From Nilaparvata lugens (taxonomy: Eukaryota > Arthropoda > Insecta > Hemiptera > Delphacidae): 64,000 bases of DNA. The stretch lies in assembly GCF_014356525.2 (NCBI RefSeq), contig NC_052509.1, positions 30,212,436 through 30,276,435 on the forward strand, written 5' to 3'. Shown here piece after piece: positions 23,253-35,100 of the stretch. How positions within the stretch are numbered: the stretch's first letter is position 1; the number at the start of each line of letters is the position of its first letter. A program made the translations under genes and the position numbers. The notes below the pieces were generated by a model. It was not told the DNA's origin and ran no database searches. It saw nothing but the letters and a program-made list of their open reading frames with translations.

Positions 23253-23288
23253 GTGTAAAACACGCAAAAAGAAATCTAATCAGGATAT

Positions 23289-23464
23289 GTTACCATAGAG
23301 GCATTCTGTGTAATTTGAGAGTCAAATTTCTGGATTGATAGTAGGATCCAATTTGAAGCGGGCCCTCTTCAAAAGAAATCTCTTTAATCATTCCGAGATT
23401 CAGCAAAATATATAACTAATTGAGATTTGTGGCAAGAGTCTTCAAAACTGTGGCAAGAGTCAGG
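23289..23464. repeat. Left copy of a 176-bp direct repeat flanking Polinton B
   Basis: From GTTACCATAGAGG to GGCAAGAGTCAGG. It looks identical base for base to 37774-37949 and is in the same orientation. Outside it lies the 3' end of the retrotransposon; inside it begins the truncated left end of Polinton B. It includes a small internal repeat (GTGGCAAGAGTC twice). Confidence 0.93.
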
Positions 23465-23540
23465 TCAACCACACCCACCTCAAGGTCATCTAGGTCAACC
23501 AGACCTACCTCAAGGTCATCCAGGTCAACCACTCTAACCT
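23465..23540. repeat. Polinton B left terminal repeats (truncated)
   Basis: Two complete AAGGTCA-nnn-AGGTCA units and a partial one, inverse to the array at 37425-37720. The junction with the 176-bp repeat shares CAGG with the unit sequence, a possible microhomology. Confidence 0.85.
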
Positions 23541-23735
23541 CAAAAAAAAAAAAAAAAAAAAAAATTAAAAAAAAAAAAAAAATGAAAAAAAAAAAAAATA
23601 AATACCCTAAAAAAAATAAAAAAAATTGAAAAAAAAAAAAAATTGAAAAAAAAATAAAAATGAAAAAAAAAAAAAAAAAAAAATTAAAAACACATAAAAT
23701 GGAAAAAAGGGAAAAAAAGGGAAAAAAAATTCCCT
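23540..23735. repeat. A-rich tract, left arm
   Basis: Runs of A broken by single T or G, then a GGGAAAAAAA motif repeat. The inverse T-rich tract is at 37215-37416. Lengths differ between arms, as expected for slippage or for consensus error. Confidence 0.9.
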
Positions 23736-23753
23736 CCAGATCCTGAACTGGGG

Positions 23754-23761
23754 TATAAAAG
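23754..23761 (+). promoter_or_regulatory. TATA box of left POLB
   Basis: TATAAAAG in GGGGTATAAAAGGAG, followed by a leader of about 100 bp and a consensus splice donor at 23877. It is mirrored exactly at 37183-37190. The transcription start is not certain. Confidence 0.7.
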
Positions 23762-23876
23762 GAGTTGTTCTACAAGGAGTGGGACATTGTGTCTTGGGCA
23801 GTCGTGCCGTCAGTACGTGTGTGTGTGATTTTAGTATATTGGTTTTGGATCACTTTCATCTTTATCAACATCAAGA

Positions 23877-24859
23877 GTAAGTACCAGTGCATTTTATAGT
23901 TCTATATATTTATATTATATTCATGATTTAAAAATTAAGTTCAAAAGAGTAGAATTTTGAAGTAGTTTGAGACTGACAATTAAATTCTAAAATGACTTTA
24001 ATTCGAAAATGACAAGTTTAATAATGAATTAGGTTCCAATACATAGAGTACATGACATAGTCAAAAATGACTAGTGTAATTATGAATTAGTTCCAATACA
24101 TACAAGTTATGAGTTTAATTATGAATTAGGTTCTTTGAGTTGGTGGTTGTAATCCATCCTAACCTAAAAAACATATAATTACAAAGTAGATCCTAGACCC
24201 CCATTCACATTCCCCCATACAGCTCAAGACTATTATCCTTAGAACATAAACACCATAGAGTAAATGACATAGTCAAAAATGACAAGTTTAATTATGATTA
24301 GGTTCCAATACATAGAGTAAATGACTAGTCAAAAATGACTAGTGTAATTATGAATTAGGTTCCAATACATACAAGTTATGAGTTTAATTATGAATTAGGT
24401 TCTTCGAGTTGGTGGTTGTAATCCATCCTAACCTAAAAACGTATAATCATAAAGTAGATCCTAGACCTCCATTCACATGGTTGTAATTCATCCTAACCTA
24501 AAAACGTATAATCACAAAGTAGATCCTAGACCCCCATTCACATTCCCCCATCCCCACCCATCCCCATAAGTAGATCCTAGACCTCCATTCACATGATTGT
24601 AATTCATCCTAACCTAAAAACGTATAATCACAAAGTAGATCCTAGACCCCCATTCACATTCCCCCATCCCCACCCCACCCCACATACAGCTCCGGACCAT
24701 CATCCCTAGAACATAAACACCTATGAACCTCCATCCCCCGACCCACGATCCTAGATACTGATTCCACCTCTTCATCCCCCACATCCGTTGATAGTGATTC
24801 ATATATAGAGTTGAATACTGCATACCATACTAATACAATATTGTTTTGCATTGTTCCAG
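23877..24859 (+). other. 5' leader intron of left POLB, with internal repeats
   Basis: Donor GTAAGT at 23877 and acceptor TTGTTCCAG at 24859, with the POLB ATG as the first codon after the acceptor. Length 983 bp. The intron contains two to three imperfect copies of a block of about 100-150 bp (ATGAATTAGGTTCCAATACA; CATCCTAACCTAAAAA; AGTAGATCCTAGACC). The same structure occurs in the right arm (37049 down to 36061). Confidence 0.65.
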
Positions 24860-27800
24860 ATGAGCAAGGCTGCACGATGTCAGCAAACAGCAAACTCTGT
24901 GGACGAGTTTGTTGTCCTGGAGGAGGCATTCAAATCCCGACTCACGACTCTATACTACAATAATGCATACAAGGATGAGCCTGCCAAAGATTTCCACACC
25001 TTTCTGAGCAGTCTGAAGGATAAAATTGTTCACATCATCAGTCAACAACTGCAGACACATGGGGCAATGAAGTTCAATCTAGTATTGGAGGCAACATATT
25101 TCCGCAGCACCCTTGATAAGACCTTCTTCGATCAAGAAGAGTTTCAGAATGTTGCCTTCAAAACTCCAAACTACACCATCTTCAGTATCATCAATCTTCC
25201 AGACATCATCAACCAAGCGTGCATGACCCTACTGGATGAGGAGTCGAAATTTGAAGGAAATTCTAGTGGATGGAGTTTGCTTATCATTGATGGATTGCTC
25301 ATCAGGATTAGCAAACATACTCCCCTGCGTGGATCATCCTACATCAGTCTTCCACCTCTTCTATCAGCACGAAAGGCAATCATCAATCCTATAAACAAGG
25401 ACCAGCAATGTTTCAAATGGGCTATCCTCGCCAAACATGTACAAGGCAGTAATCCTCAACGAGTCAATGAGCGATACCATCAATTGGAAGAAACATACAA
25501 CTTTTCAGGCATTGGATTTCCCACTACCATCAACCAAATCGATATATTTGAGAAAGATAATCTGGAGGTATCAGTTAATATTTATGGTGTGGATGAGAAG
25601 AACGTTATATTTCCAAGAAGAGTTGGAAATGCAATGAAGGCAGATCACTTTGATCTTCTCCTCCTCTGTGAGAGTAGGATGATGATGAAAACAGCACCCT
25701 TGAGGATGACAATGAACATAAATCAAATAGCCACTACTGCTACATTAAAATTTTGAAAACTTGTAGATCCCAACTCACAAAACATCAGCATAAAATTATC
25801 ATCTGCAGACGATGTTTCACCCATTACACCCTCGACAGAGATGGAGAACGCAGGATGGCTGAGCATGAGGAGTATTGTGCTAGCAATAATACAGCAAGAA
25901 TCATCATGCCACAGGTTGGAAAAGATGGTAAACCTCCAACCTTGAAGTTTGAGAAACATGTGCAAAAGTATAGAGTACCTGTTGTAGCATACGCCGATTT
26001 TGAGTGCATCCTGGAGAAACCTGATGAAGACAATGAACAATGGATTGGTGAAGCTACCAAAGTTATCCAGTATCATCGGGCAATGAGTTACTGCTTATAC
26101 TTTGTGCGGGACCCATATTTGGAAGATTCCTGGCTGACAATCACTAACCTAATCCCTCATGAGCCGATTGTCTACAGGGGTCCTGATGCCGCCAAACATT
26201 TCATGAAGACCCTCACCATGTATGCAAAAGATTTAGATGAGGCAATTGACTGCAGGAATATCAAGTTGCTCCCACTAACCAAAAGAGAGAAAGAACGACA
26301 TAATGCAGCTGATTTCTGTGAGGCCTGCAATGAACGGTTCAATAAAGATAAGGTGTATGACCATTGTCATATAACTGGTATCTACCGGAATGCATTATGC
26401 CGTAAATGCAACCTGCAGCGAGAGCGACAATCATTCATACCAGTGTTTCTCCACAACTCTTCAAACTACGATACACACCTCATTATTCCAGAGCTGGGTA
26501 GAGATAAGGATCGGCTGTTTGTCATCCCAAACTCGTCGGAAAAGTATATATCATTCACCAAACGAATATCTCCAAAAATGCACCTTCGATTCATTGATAC
26601 ATTCCGGTTTACGCCTGATAGTTTAGACAATCTGGTCACCAACCTAGTCAAATCAGCATCAAATCCAGAAGACTTGTCCAAAGTGCTACCACATACTGCC
26701 AAGGTGTTTGGAAACAAATTGAGCCTTGTCTCAAGGAAAGGAGTGTTTCCATACGACTACTGTGATTCATGGCAGAGACTCGAAGAAACATTGCTACCAC
26801 CCAAAGAGGCATTTTTCAGCAAGCTGGTTGATAGGAGTGTTAGCAGTGATGATTATGAACATGCTCAAACTGTGTGGAACCAATTCAGTTGTAGAACTCT
26901 GGGAGAATACAGTGACCTATACTTGAAAACAGATGTTCTCCTGTTGGCTGATGTCTTTGAGAGCTTCCGCGATGTATGCATGAAGACTTATGATTTGGAT
27001 TGTGCTCACTACTTTACATCTCCAGGCTTTTCCTTTGATGTCATGCTGAAATATACTAAAGTCGAGCTTGAGCTCCTTACTGACTATGACATGTACATGT
27101 TTATCGAGCGAGGTATCAGAGGAGGAATAACAAATTGTATACACCGTCATGCTGTAGCCAACAATGCCTACACAGGAGCGCCTATTGACCCCGAGAAGCC
27201 TACATCATATCTCCTGTACACAGATGCGAACAACCTGTATGGCTGGGCAATGTGCCAACCACTTCCATGCCGGAAATTCCAGTGGATGGAGAAAGATGAG
27301 TTGGAGGGGGTGAGCAGAGGTATTGAGGGTGTTGGAGATGTTCAAAAGATTGGCTACATCTTGGAGGTGGACATTGAGTACCCTTCTGAATTGCATGATG
27401 AGCACAACGACTTCCCATTCCTGGCAGAGAACAAAAAAACTCTTAAATCTAATCATGTACGACTCATGACAGCTCTAAGCAACCGTGAACAATATATATG
27501 TCATTACCGCACCCTCAAGCAAGCAGTACAGCATGGATTGAGAATCACTAAAGTTCATCGAGGTGTAAGGTTTGAGCAGGAGGACTTCCTAGCACCCTAC
27601 ATCATGCTAAACACCAGACTTCGACAGCAGTCGAAGAATAAGTTTGAAAAGAACTTTTTCAAACTTATGAACAACACAGTTTTTGGCAAGACGATGGAGA
27701 ATGTGCGAAAAAGGATGAGTATGGAGCTAGTGAATGACGAGAATCGATTGAAGAAACTGATTGCTCGACCAGTGTACAAGGACCGCATCATCTTTGGTGA

Positions 27801-28808
27801 GAATATTGCGCTGTTACGATGCATAAGGAAAAAGTGGAGCTGAACAAACCTATATACATTGGTTTGACAGTGTTGGACATCAGCAAGACCCTTATGTACC
27901 AGTTCCACTATGATGTGATGAAACCTAAGTACAAAGAGAACCTGCAACTGCTTTATCAAGATACTGATAGCTTGTTCTACCTTGTCAAGACAGAGGACAT
28001 GTACAATGACATCATCAACAACCAACAACTGAAAGATGTCTTTGACACCTCAGAGTACCCTGCAGAGCACCCATGCTACTCAGATGGAAACAAAATGGTG
28101 CTTGGCAAGTTTAAAGATGAATATGCTGGCCGAGCGCCACTTGAGTATGTAGGCCTGCGATCGAAGCTATATGCCTGTAGGTGTTACAATAGTGATCCAA
28201 ATCAGCTGACAAGTGGATTGATAAAGAAAGCTAAAGGAGTGAGGAGACCAATACTTGGGCGAGAACTCTCAAAAATGCATCCAGATGCTGAACGTTACAT
28301 AGGCTTCCAAGACTATCTAGATTGTCTATATGGTGATGAGGATATCTATAGAGAACAAGTGATGTTTGGTACTAGGAAACATCAGATCATGACCCAAGTC
28401 ATGAGAAAGAAGGCATTGAGCAAAGCTGATGAGAAGAGGTATATTCTAGATGATGGAATTACAACTCTTGCACATGGACATTACAAGATCCCCACTCTAG
28501 CACACATTGATGAGGAGGCAGAGGAGGAGGATGAGGAGGAGGAGGAGGAGGATGAGGAGGAAGAGATGATTGACTCTCAAGAAATTCCCAAGGTTCAGGC
28601 AGCTAGCAGTACTACAACAGCTAAACGGCTACATTCCTCATCACATGATGAGCTCATTGATAAAGTCAATGAGTCAGGAAGCAGTACTATCCCTGCTAAA
28701 CGATCACGTCCCTTATCAAATGATGAGCTTGCTGATATGATCAATGACTATAAAATAGATGGTGATGCATCTCAGTATAGCATACTGAGAAAATTGCTTG
28801 AAAAGTGA
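24860..28808 (+). pseudogene. Polinton B POLB, left-arm copy with single-base deletions
   Basis: This is the protein-primed family B DNA polymerase of Polintons, with the same domain order as the right-arm copy. Compared with that copy there are four one-base losses within about 90 bp (GGG to GG near 25678; three A-run losses between 25745 and 25766) and one T lost in ATTT near 27808. There is also an extra in-frame TTC near 25132. All five frame-changing losses are in short homopolymers. Between them the frame is open: 24860-25756, 25753-27843 and 27819-28808. YADFEC (Exo I), TDANNLYGWAM (motif A) and QDTDSLFY (motif C) are intact. The start is the ATG after the splice acceptor, not the upstream TTG. 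It may be a real pseudogene or a consensus-error victim. Confidence 0.9.
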
Positions 28809-28951
28809 CGTCATACCTCATGCCAGGAAGTGTCAACAAATCCACTATGCATACAATCTGTGCACATGTCTTCACCATACATTCGCATCGCAAGACTTTT
28901 TGGAAGCGGTCATCATCAGTTGAGGTCTGTGCACCATGCTGTAAAGACGCC

Positions 28952-29095
28952 GCCCATCACCCCACCACCGCCACCAGTCAGCCCACCATCGTCACCAGTC
29001 GCCCCACCATCACCACCAGTCAGCCCACCATTGTCACCAGTCGCCCCACCACCGCCGCCAGTCGCCCCACCACCGCCGCCAGTCATCCCACCGGC
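28952..29095. repeat. 21-bp Pro-codon tandem repeat, left arm (inner arm limit)
   Basis: CCACCACCGCCACCAGTCGCC-type units downstream of POLB. The inverse repeat is at 31765-31965 with more units. Arm similarity ends in this repeat. Every frame through it gives a low-complexity peptide (PPPPPV, TTAASRP, GGGGAT), so I do not call it a gene. Confidence 0.85.
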
Positions 29096-31764
29096 CGAGG
29101 CCAAGACGGCTTCAATTTTGTAGTAGCCCTCATCACACCAATCAGTTAATATTGAATGTATAACCATTGTAATATGATAATAAAGAAATAAACCCTCATT
29201 GGCTGATCCACTGTCTAAAACTACTCTCATGTAATGATGTAAACATGTATGAAATAAACCTCATTTTATATGTTAACCATTGATTGAGAGTTTCATTAAT
29301 TCATATAGGTAGAAAATCACCTTACTTTACTTTAGGCGACCCCACTCCAACTCCCTCTGTCACATGACCAATGGCCACCAGCATTAAGATGCTCTAGCTC
29401 AAGATGGTCATGCAGGACCTATCACTCTACATGGTCATGGAGACCTATCACTCCAGATCAATATGTCCATGGTAGACCTACTAGATCAAGATGTCCATGA
29501 AGACTCTAGATCAACATGACCATGCTGCTCTAGAGATCAAAATGGCATTGAAGATAGATATTTTCAACGACTCCCACTCCATGCTCAGACATGACATATT
29601 TTCAATGACCCTCACTCCTCCTGTCACATGTCTGTATGGTATAATTGGGTCGTCCACTCAGTGGTCAGTCAGTCAGTTCAATTACTGTTCAGTTACTGAT
29701 CAGTCATTGTTCAGTCACTGTTCAACTGTTCAATTACTGTTCAGCTATACAATTACTGTTCAGTCACTGATCATCACTGTTCAGTCACTGATCAGTCACT
29801 GTTCAGTTACTGATCAGTCACTGTTCAGTTACTGATCAGTCACTGTTCAGTTACTGATCAGTCATTGTTCAGTCACTGTTCAGTCACTGTTCAGTCACTG
29901 TTCAGTCACTGAACAGTCACTGATCAGTCTGATCAGTAACTGATCAGTTATTGATCAGTCACTGTTCAGTCACTGTTCACTTACAGCAAGCTGCAATGAG
30001 CTTGGACATAGTTGTTAGAGTATACATAGTATAGGAGTTAGAAGAAGGCTAGAATTGCTCATTATTGCAATCAAACAGGTATTTGTAGGAACAATAGTTA
30101 AGAGTACAAGGCACATCCTGCACTATCAACTCCTATAGTAAATTTCTCTTGGAAACATTTATGGATAGTCATATAGTGCTAACAAAGTAAAGTATTAGTG
30201 AGTTATGATATTATATGATGTTATGAATTGAAATTTATAAATTTATTAGAATAAATGGTTTTGTTTCAATTCAGAACTGGGATGAATCTGAATTCAGGTT
30301 CATGATCTGGGAATTTCTATCAGAATCGATGAATGGGAGAATACAAAAAAAAGGTACTTGGTAACTTCTATTCCATTTTAATAATTTCAGAAGCTGTACA
30401 GAGAACAGTGAGTATATTAAGTTAATATTGGATTATTCAATTTCATTTCAGTATAAGGCCGACGATTTTCATTCAAGAATGGAGCTGATATGACAGACAA
30501 TTCCACTTTAGTCAATATCTTTCAAGTTATATTACAACTTGAATTTCTACTTTTCTCATTCTATCACCCCAGCATCAAATTAATGCAATCGGTAGTTATT
30601 ATAATGAAATCATATAGAGCTCTAATTTTATACAAAATTGGCATTTCCAATAATGTTTTACTATGTATGGATCTCTCAATTAAGCTTTTCGCATTCAATG
30701 CATGAGTTGTAACAGTAATGTAGCAGTAGATTGCTGTTAGCGAAGTGTAGAACTAGATAATTTGCACCGCATATCCTGTTTCAATTTTGATAAGAGTGAA
30801 AGGAATAAACACTTCATAATAGAACAAATTCACACCTGGACTAAGAATAGAGTTCGCGGGAAATGATTCACACCGCATATATCCTGCTTTTATTTTTATT
30901 AGAGTGGGAGGTATAGAGGAAACATTGTTTTGTGTGAATGAGATAATAGGATGTTTTTCCTAATCATTGAATGGAAAGGATATGTGGTCAAGAAGTGGAG
31001 CAATTTTTAGAACAAGAAACCATAAACAGCTTTACTCGCAAACTTATTATTTATATACTTTTCTCATTGGAAATATACATATCGTCTCCTAACAATAAAG
31101 TCGGCTTATCCATAAGGAAATATCCTACACAATCCCGTTTTTTCATAGAAGGATGCTTCCTATTGTATTTACTATACCTTAAATGTCTAAGAGTGCTTAC
31201 TCTAGAAGTTGAAGGGTGTATGGAATAAGATGTACAACATATTTCTCTTGAAATAACACACTCTCTCTTTTATTGATACATAACATAATATATATAAACT
31301 GAGCATTCATATGAATAATATGATTATTTACATTACAATTCAATAGATTCAGTCCAATATATCGAGAACTATCCAGTGATATAATTCACCCAATCTATCA
31401 CTTATTTCGCAGAATCCTCTGCTGAATGAGAATTTCAAGATGGCTGCTCCCTCGCATAGGTCGGTATAGCTTGACACTTCGGCATCATGAAAGATGGATT
31501 TTAGTGTCTCTAGAAAGTTTTGAGCTGTTCCAAACGGTTCTGGTAGGTCCTTATCTCCAAACTTCAGAAATGGTTGTACAATCCATTGGTTGCTGGTTAC
31601 TAGTTGACAGTCTCCACACTCACACATATCTGCTCGCTCCACTGCAGGCTGATGTTGGCAGTGGTAGTGGTAACAGCAGGAGTACTAGCTGGAGTAGTAG
31701 CTGGAGTTCTAGTTGCAGCTGATGCTAGTTCTTCACAGCACTGTGCACAGACCTCAACTGATGA
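29096..31764. other. Unique centre (loop) of the Polinton B palindrome
   Basis: About 2.7 kb not duplicated in the arms. It contains AATAAA signals downstream of the left POLB (for example near 29180 and 29253), a 10-11 bp tandem array at 29655-29985, and otherwise AT-rich sequence with short ORFs. A 97-codon minus-strand ORF at 31349-31642 (start MERADMCECGDCQ) matches no family I know and could be chance. I see no integrase or capsid motif. Confidence 0.6.
29655..29985. repeat. 10-11 bp tandem array (CAGTCACTGTT / CAGTTACTGAT)
   Basis: About 30 imperfect units alternating CAGTCACTGTT and CAGTTACTGAT, often in pairs of about 21-22 bp. CAGTNACTG is itself a short palindrome, so each unit is self-complementary. 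Confidence 0.9.
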
Positions 31765-31965
31765 TGGTGGGGCGACTGGCGGCGGTGGTGGGGCGACTGG
31801 CGGCGGTGGTGGGGCGACTGGCGGCGGTGGTGGAGCGACTGGCGGCGGTGGTTGGATGGCTGGCGGCGGTGGTGGGGCGACTGGTGACGATGGTGGGCTG
31901 ACTGGTGGTGATGGTGGGGCGACTGGTGACGATGGTGGGCTGACTGGTGGCGGTGGTGGGGTGAT
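31765..31965. repeat. 21-bp tandem repeat, right arm (inner arm limit)
   Basis: The inverse of the left-arm Pro-codon repeat, with about three more units. A sequence of about 30 bp (GAGGTCTGTGCAC followed by CAGTGCTGT or CATGCTGT on the minus strand) borders the repeat on both sides, suggesting the tract grew within a duplicated segment. Confidence 0.85.
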
Positions 31966-32112
31966 GGGCGGCGTCTTTACAGCATGGTGCACAGACCTCA
32001 ACTGATGATGACCGCTTCCAAAAAGTCTTGCGATGCGAATGTATGGTGAAGACATGTGCACAGATTGTATGCATAGTGGATTTGTTGACACTTCCTGGCA
32101 TGAGGTATGACG

Positions 32113-35100
32113 TCACTTTTCAAGCAATTTTCTCAGTATGCTATACTGAGATGCATCACCATCTATTTTAGAGTCATTGATCATATCAGCAAGCTCATCA
32201 TTTGATAAGGGATGTGATCGTTTAGCAGGGATAGTACTGCTTCCTGACTCATTGACTTTATCAATGAGCTCATCATGTGATGAGGAATGTAGCCGTTTAG
32301 CTGTTGTAGTACTGCTAGCTGCCTGAACCTTGGGAATTTCTTGAGAGTCAATCATCTCTTCCTCCTCATACTCCTCCTCCTCCTCATCCTCCTCCTCTGC
32401 CTCCTCATCAATGTGTGCTAGAGTGGGGATCTTGTAATGTCCATGTGCAAGAGTTGTAATTCCATCATCTAGAATATACCTCTTCTCATCAGCTTTGCTC
32501 AATGCCTTCTTTCTCATGACTTGGGTCATGATCTGATGTTTCCTAGTGCCAAACATCACTTGTTCTCTATAGATATCCTCATCACCATATAGACAATCTA
32601 GATAGTCTTGGAAGCCTATGTAACGTTCAGCATCTGGATGCATTTTTGAGAGTTCTCGCCCAAGTATTGGTCTCCTCACTCCTTTAGCTTTCTTTATCAA
32701 TCCACTTGTCAGCTGATTTGGATCACTATTGTAACACCTACAGGCATATAGCTTTGATCGCAGGCCCACATACTCAAGTGGCGCTCGGCCAGCATATTCA
32801 TCTTTAAACTTTCCAAGCACCATTTTGTTTGCATCCGAGTAGCATGGGTGGTTTGCAGGGTACTCTGAGGTGTCAAAGGTATCTTTCAGTTGTTGGTTGT
32901 TGATGATGTCGTTGTATAGGTTCTCAGTTTTCACGATGTAGAATAAGCTGTCAGTATCCTGATAAAGCAGTTGTAGGTTCTCTTTGTACGTAGGTTTCAT
33001 CACATCGTAGTGGAACTGGTACATAAGGGTCTTGCTTATGTCCAACACTGTCAAACCAATGTAGATAGGTTTGTTCAGCTCCACTTTTTCCTTATGCATC
33101 GTAACAGCGCAAATATTCTCACCAAAGATGATGCGGTCCTTGTACACTGGTCGAGCAATCAGTTTCTTCAATCGATTCTCGTCATTCACTAGCTCCATAC
33201 TCATCCTTTTTTGCACATTCTCCATCGTCTTGCCAAAAACTGCGTTGTTCATAAGTTTGAAAAAGTTCTTTTCAAACTTATTCTTCGACTGCTGTCGAAG
33301 TCTGGTGTTTAGCATGATGTAGGGTGCTAGGAAGTCCTCCTGCTCAAACCTTACACCTCGATGAACTTTAGTGATTCTCAATCCATGCTGTACTGCTTGC
33401 TTGAGGGTGCGGTAATGACATACATATCGTTCACGGTTGCTTAGAGCTGTCATGAGTCGTACATGATTAGATTTAAGAGTTTTTTTGTTCTCTGCCAGGA
33501 ATGGGAAGTCGTTGTGCTCATCATGCAATTCAGAAGGGTACTCAATGTCCACCTCCAAGATGTAGCCAATCTTTTGAACATCTCCAACACCCTCAATACC
33601 TCTGCTCACCCCCTCCAACTCATCTTTCTCCATCCACTGGAATTTCCGGCATGGAAGTGGTTGGCACATTGCCCAGCCATACAGGTTGTTCGCATCTGTG
33701 TACAGGAGATATGATGTAGGCTTCTCAGGGTCAATAGGCGCTCCTGTGTAGGCATTGTTGGCTACAGCATGACGGTGTATACAATTTGTTATTCCTCCTC
33801 TGATACCTCGCTCGATAAACATGTACATGTCATAGTCAGTAAGGAGCTCAAGCTCGACTTTAGTATATTTCAGCATGACATCAAAGGAAAAGCCTGGAGA
33901 TGTAAAGTAGTGAGCACAATCCAAATCATAAGTCTTCATGCATACATCGCGGAAGCTCTCAAAGACATCAGCCAACAGGAGAACATCTGTTTTCAAGTAT
34001 AGGTCACTGTATTCTCCTAGAGTTCTACAACTGAATTGGTTCCACACAGTTTGAGCATGTTCATAATCATCACTGCTAACACTCCTATCAACCAGCTTGC
34101 TGAAAAATGCCTCTTTGGGTGGTAGCAATGTTTCTTCGAGTCTCTGCCATGAATCGCAGTAGTCGTATGGAAACACTCCTTTCCTTGAGACAAGGCTCAA
34201 TTTGTTTCCAAACACCTTGGCAGTATGTGGTAGCACTTTGGACAAGTCTTCTGGATTCGATGCTGATTTGACTAGGTTGGTGACCAGATTGTCTAAACTA
34301 TCAGGCGTAAACCGGAATGTATCGATGAATCGAAGGTGCATTTTTGGAGATATTCGTTTGGTGAATGATATATACTTTTCCGACGAGTTTGGGATGACAA
34401 ACAGCCGATCCTTATCTCTACCCAGCTCTGGAATAATGAGGTGTGTATCGTAGTTTGAAGAGTTGTGGAGAAACACTGGTATGAATGATTGTCGCTCTCG
34501 CTGCAGGTTGCATTTACGGCATAATGCATTCCGGTAGATACCAGTTATATGACAATGGTCATACACCTTATCTTTATTGAACCGTTCATTGCAGGCCTCA
34601 CAGAAATCAGCTGCATTATGTCGTTCTTTCTCTCTTTTGGTTAGTGGGAGCAACTTGATATTCCTGCAGTCAATTGCCTCATCTAAATCTTTTGCATACA
34701 TGGTGAGGGTCTTCATGAAATGTTCGGCGGCATCAGGACCCCTGTAGACAATCGGCTCATGAGGGATTAGGTTAGTGATTGTCAGCCAGGAATCTTCCAA
34801 ATATGGGTCCCGCACAAAGTATAAGCAGTAACTCATTGCCCGATGATACTGGATAACTTTGGTAGCTTCACCAATCCATTGTTCATTGTCTTCATCAGGT
34901 TTCTCCAGGATGCACTCAAAATCGGCGTATGCTACAACAGGTACTCTATACTTTTGCACATGTTTCTCAAACTTCAAGGTTGGAGGTTTACCATCTTTTC
35001 CAACCTGTGGCATGATGATTCTTGCTGTATTATTGCTAGCACAATACTCCTCATGCTCAGCCATCCTGCGTTCTCCATCTCTGTCGAGGGTGTAATGGGT

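Noticed and set aside
24654..24929. Antisense ORFs over the POLB leader and gene in both arms
   Set aside because: They mirror POLB codons, have no domain, and recur in both arms only because the arms are copies.
28830..29149. Proline-rich or Thr/Pro-rich ORFs after POLB, and their mirror at 31600-32116
   Set aside because: Every frame of the 21-bp repeat is open and gives low-complexity peptides. Unit number differs between arms and no start or domain favours one frame.
29655..29985. CRISPR-like array
   Set aside because: Units are contiguous 10-11 bp repeats with no spacers, in an insect-type genome. It is a minisatellite.
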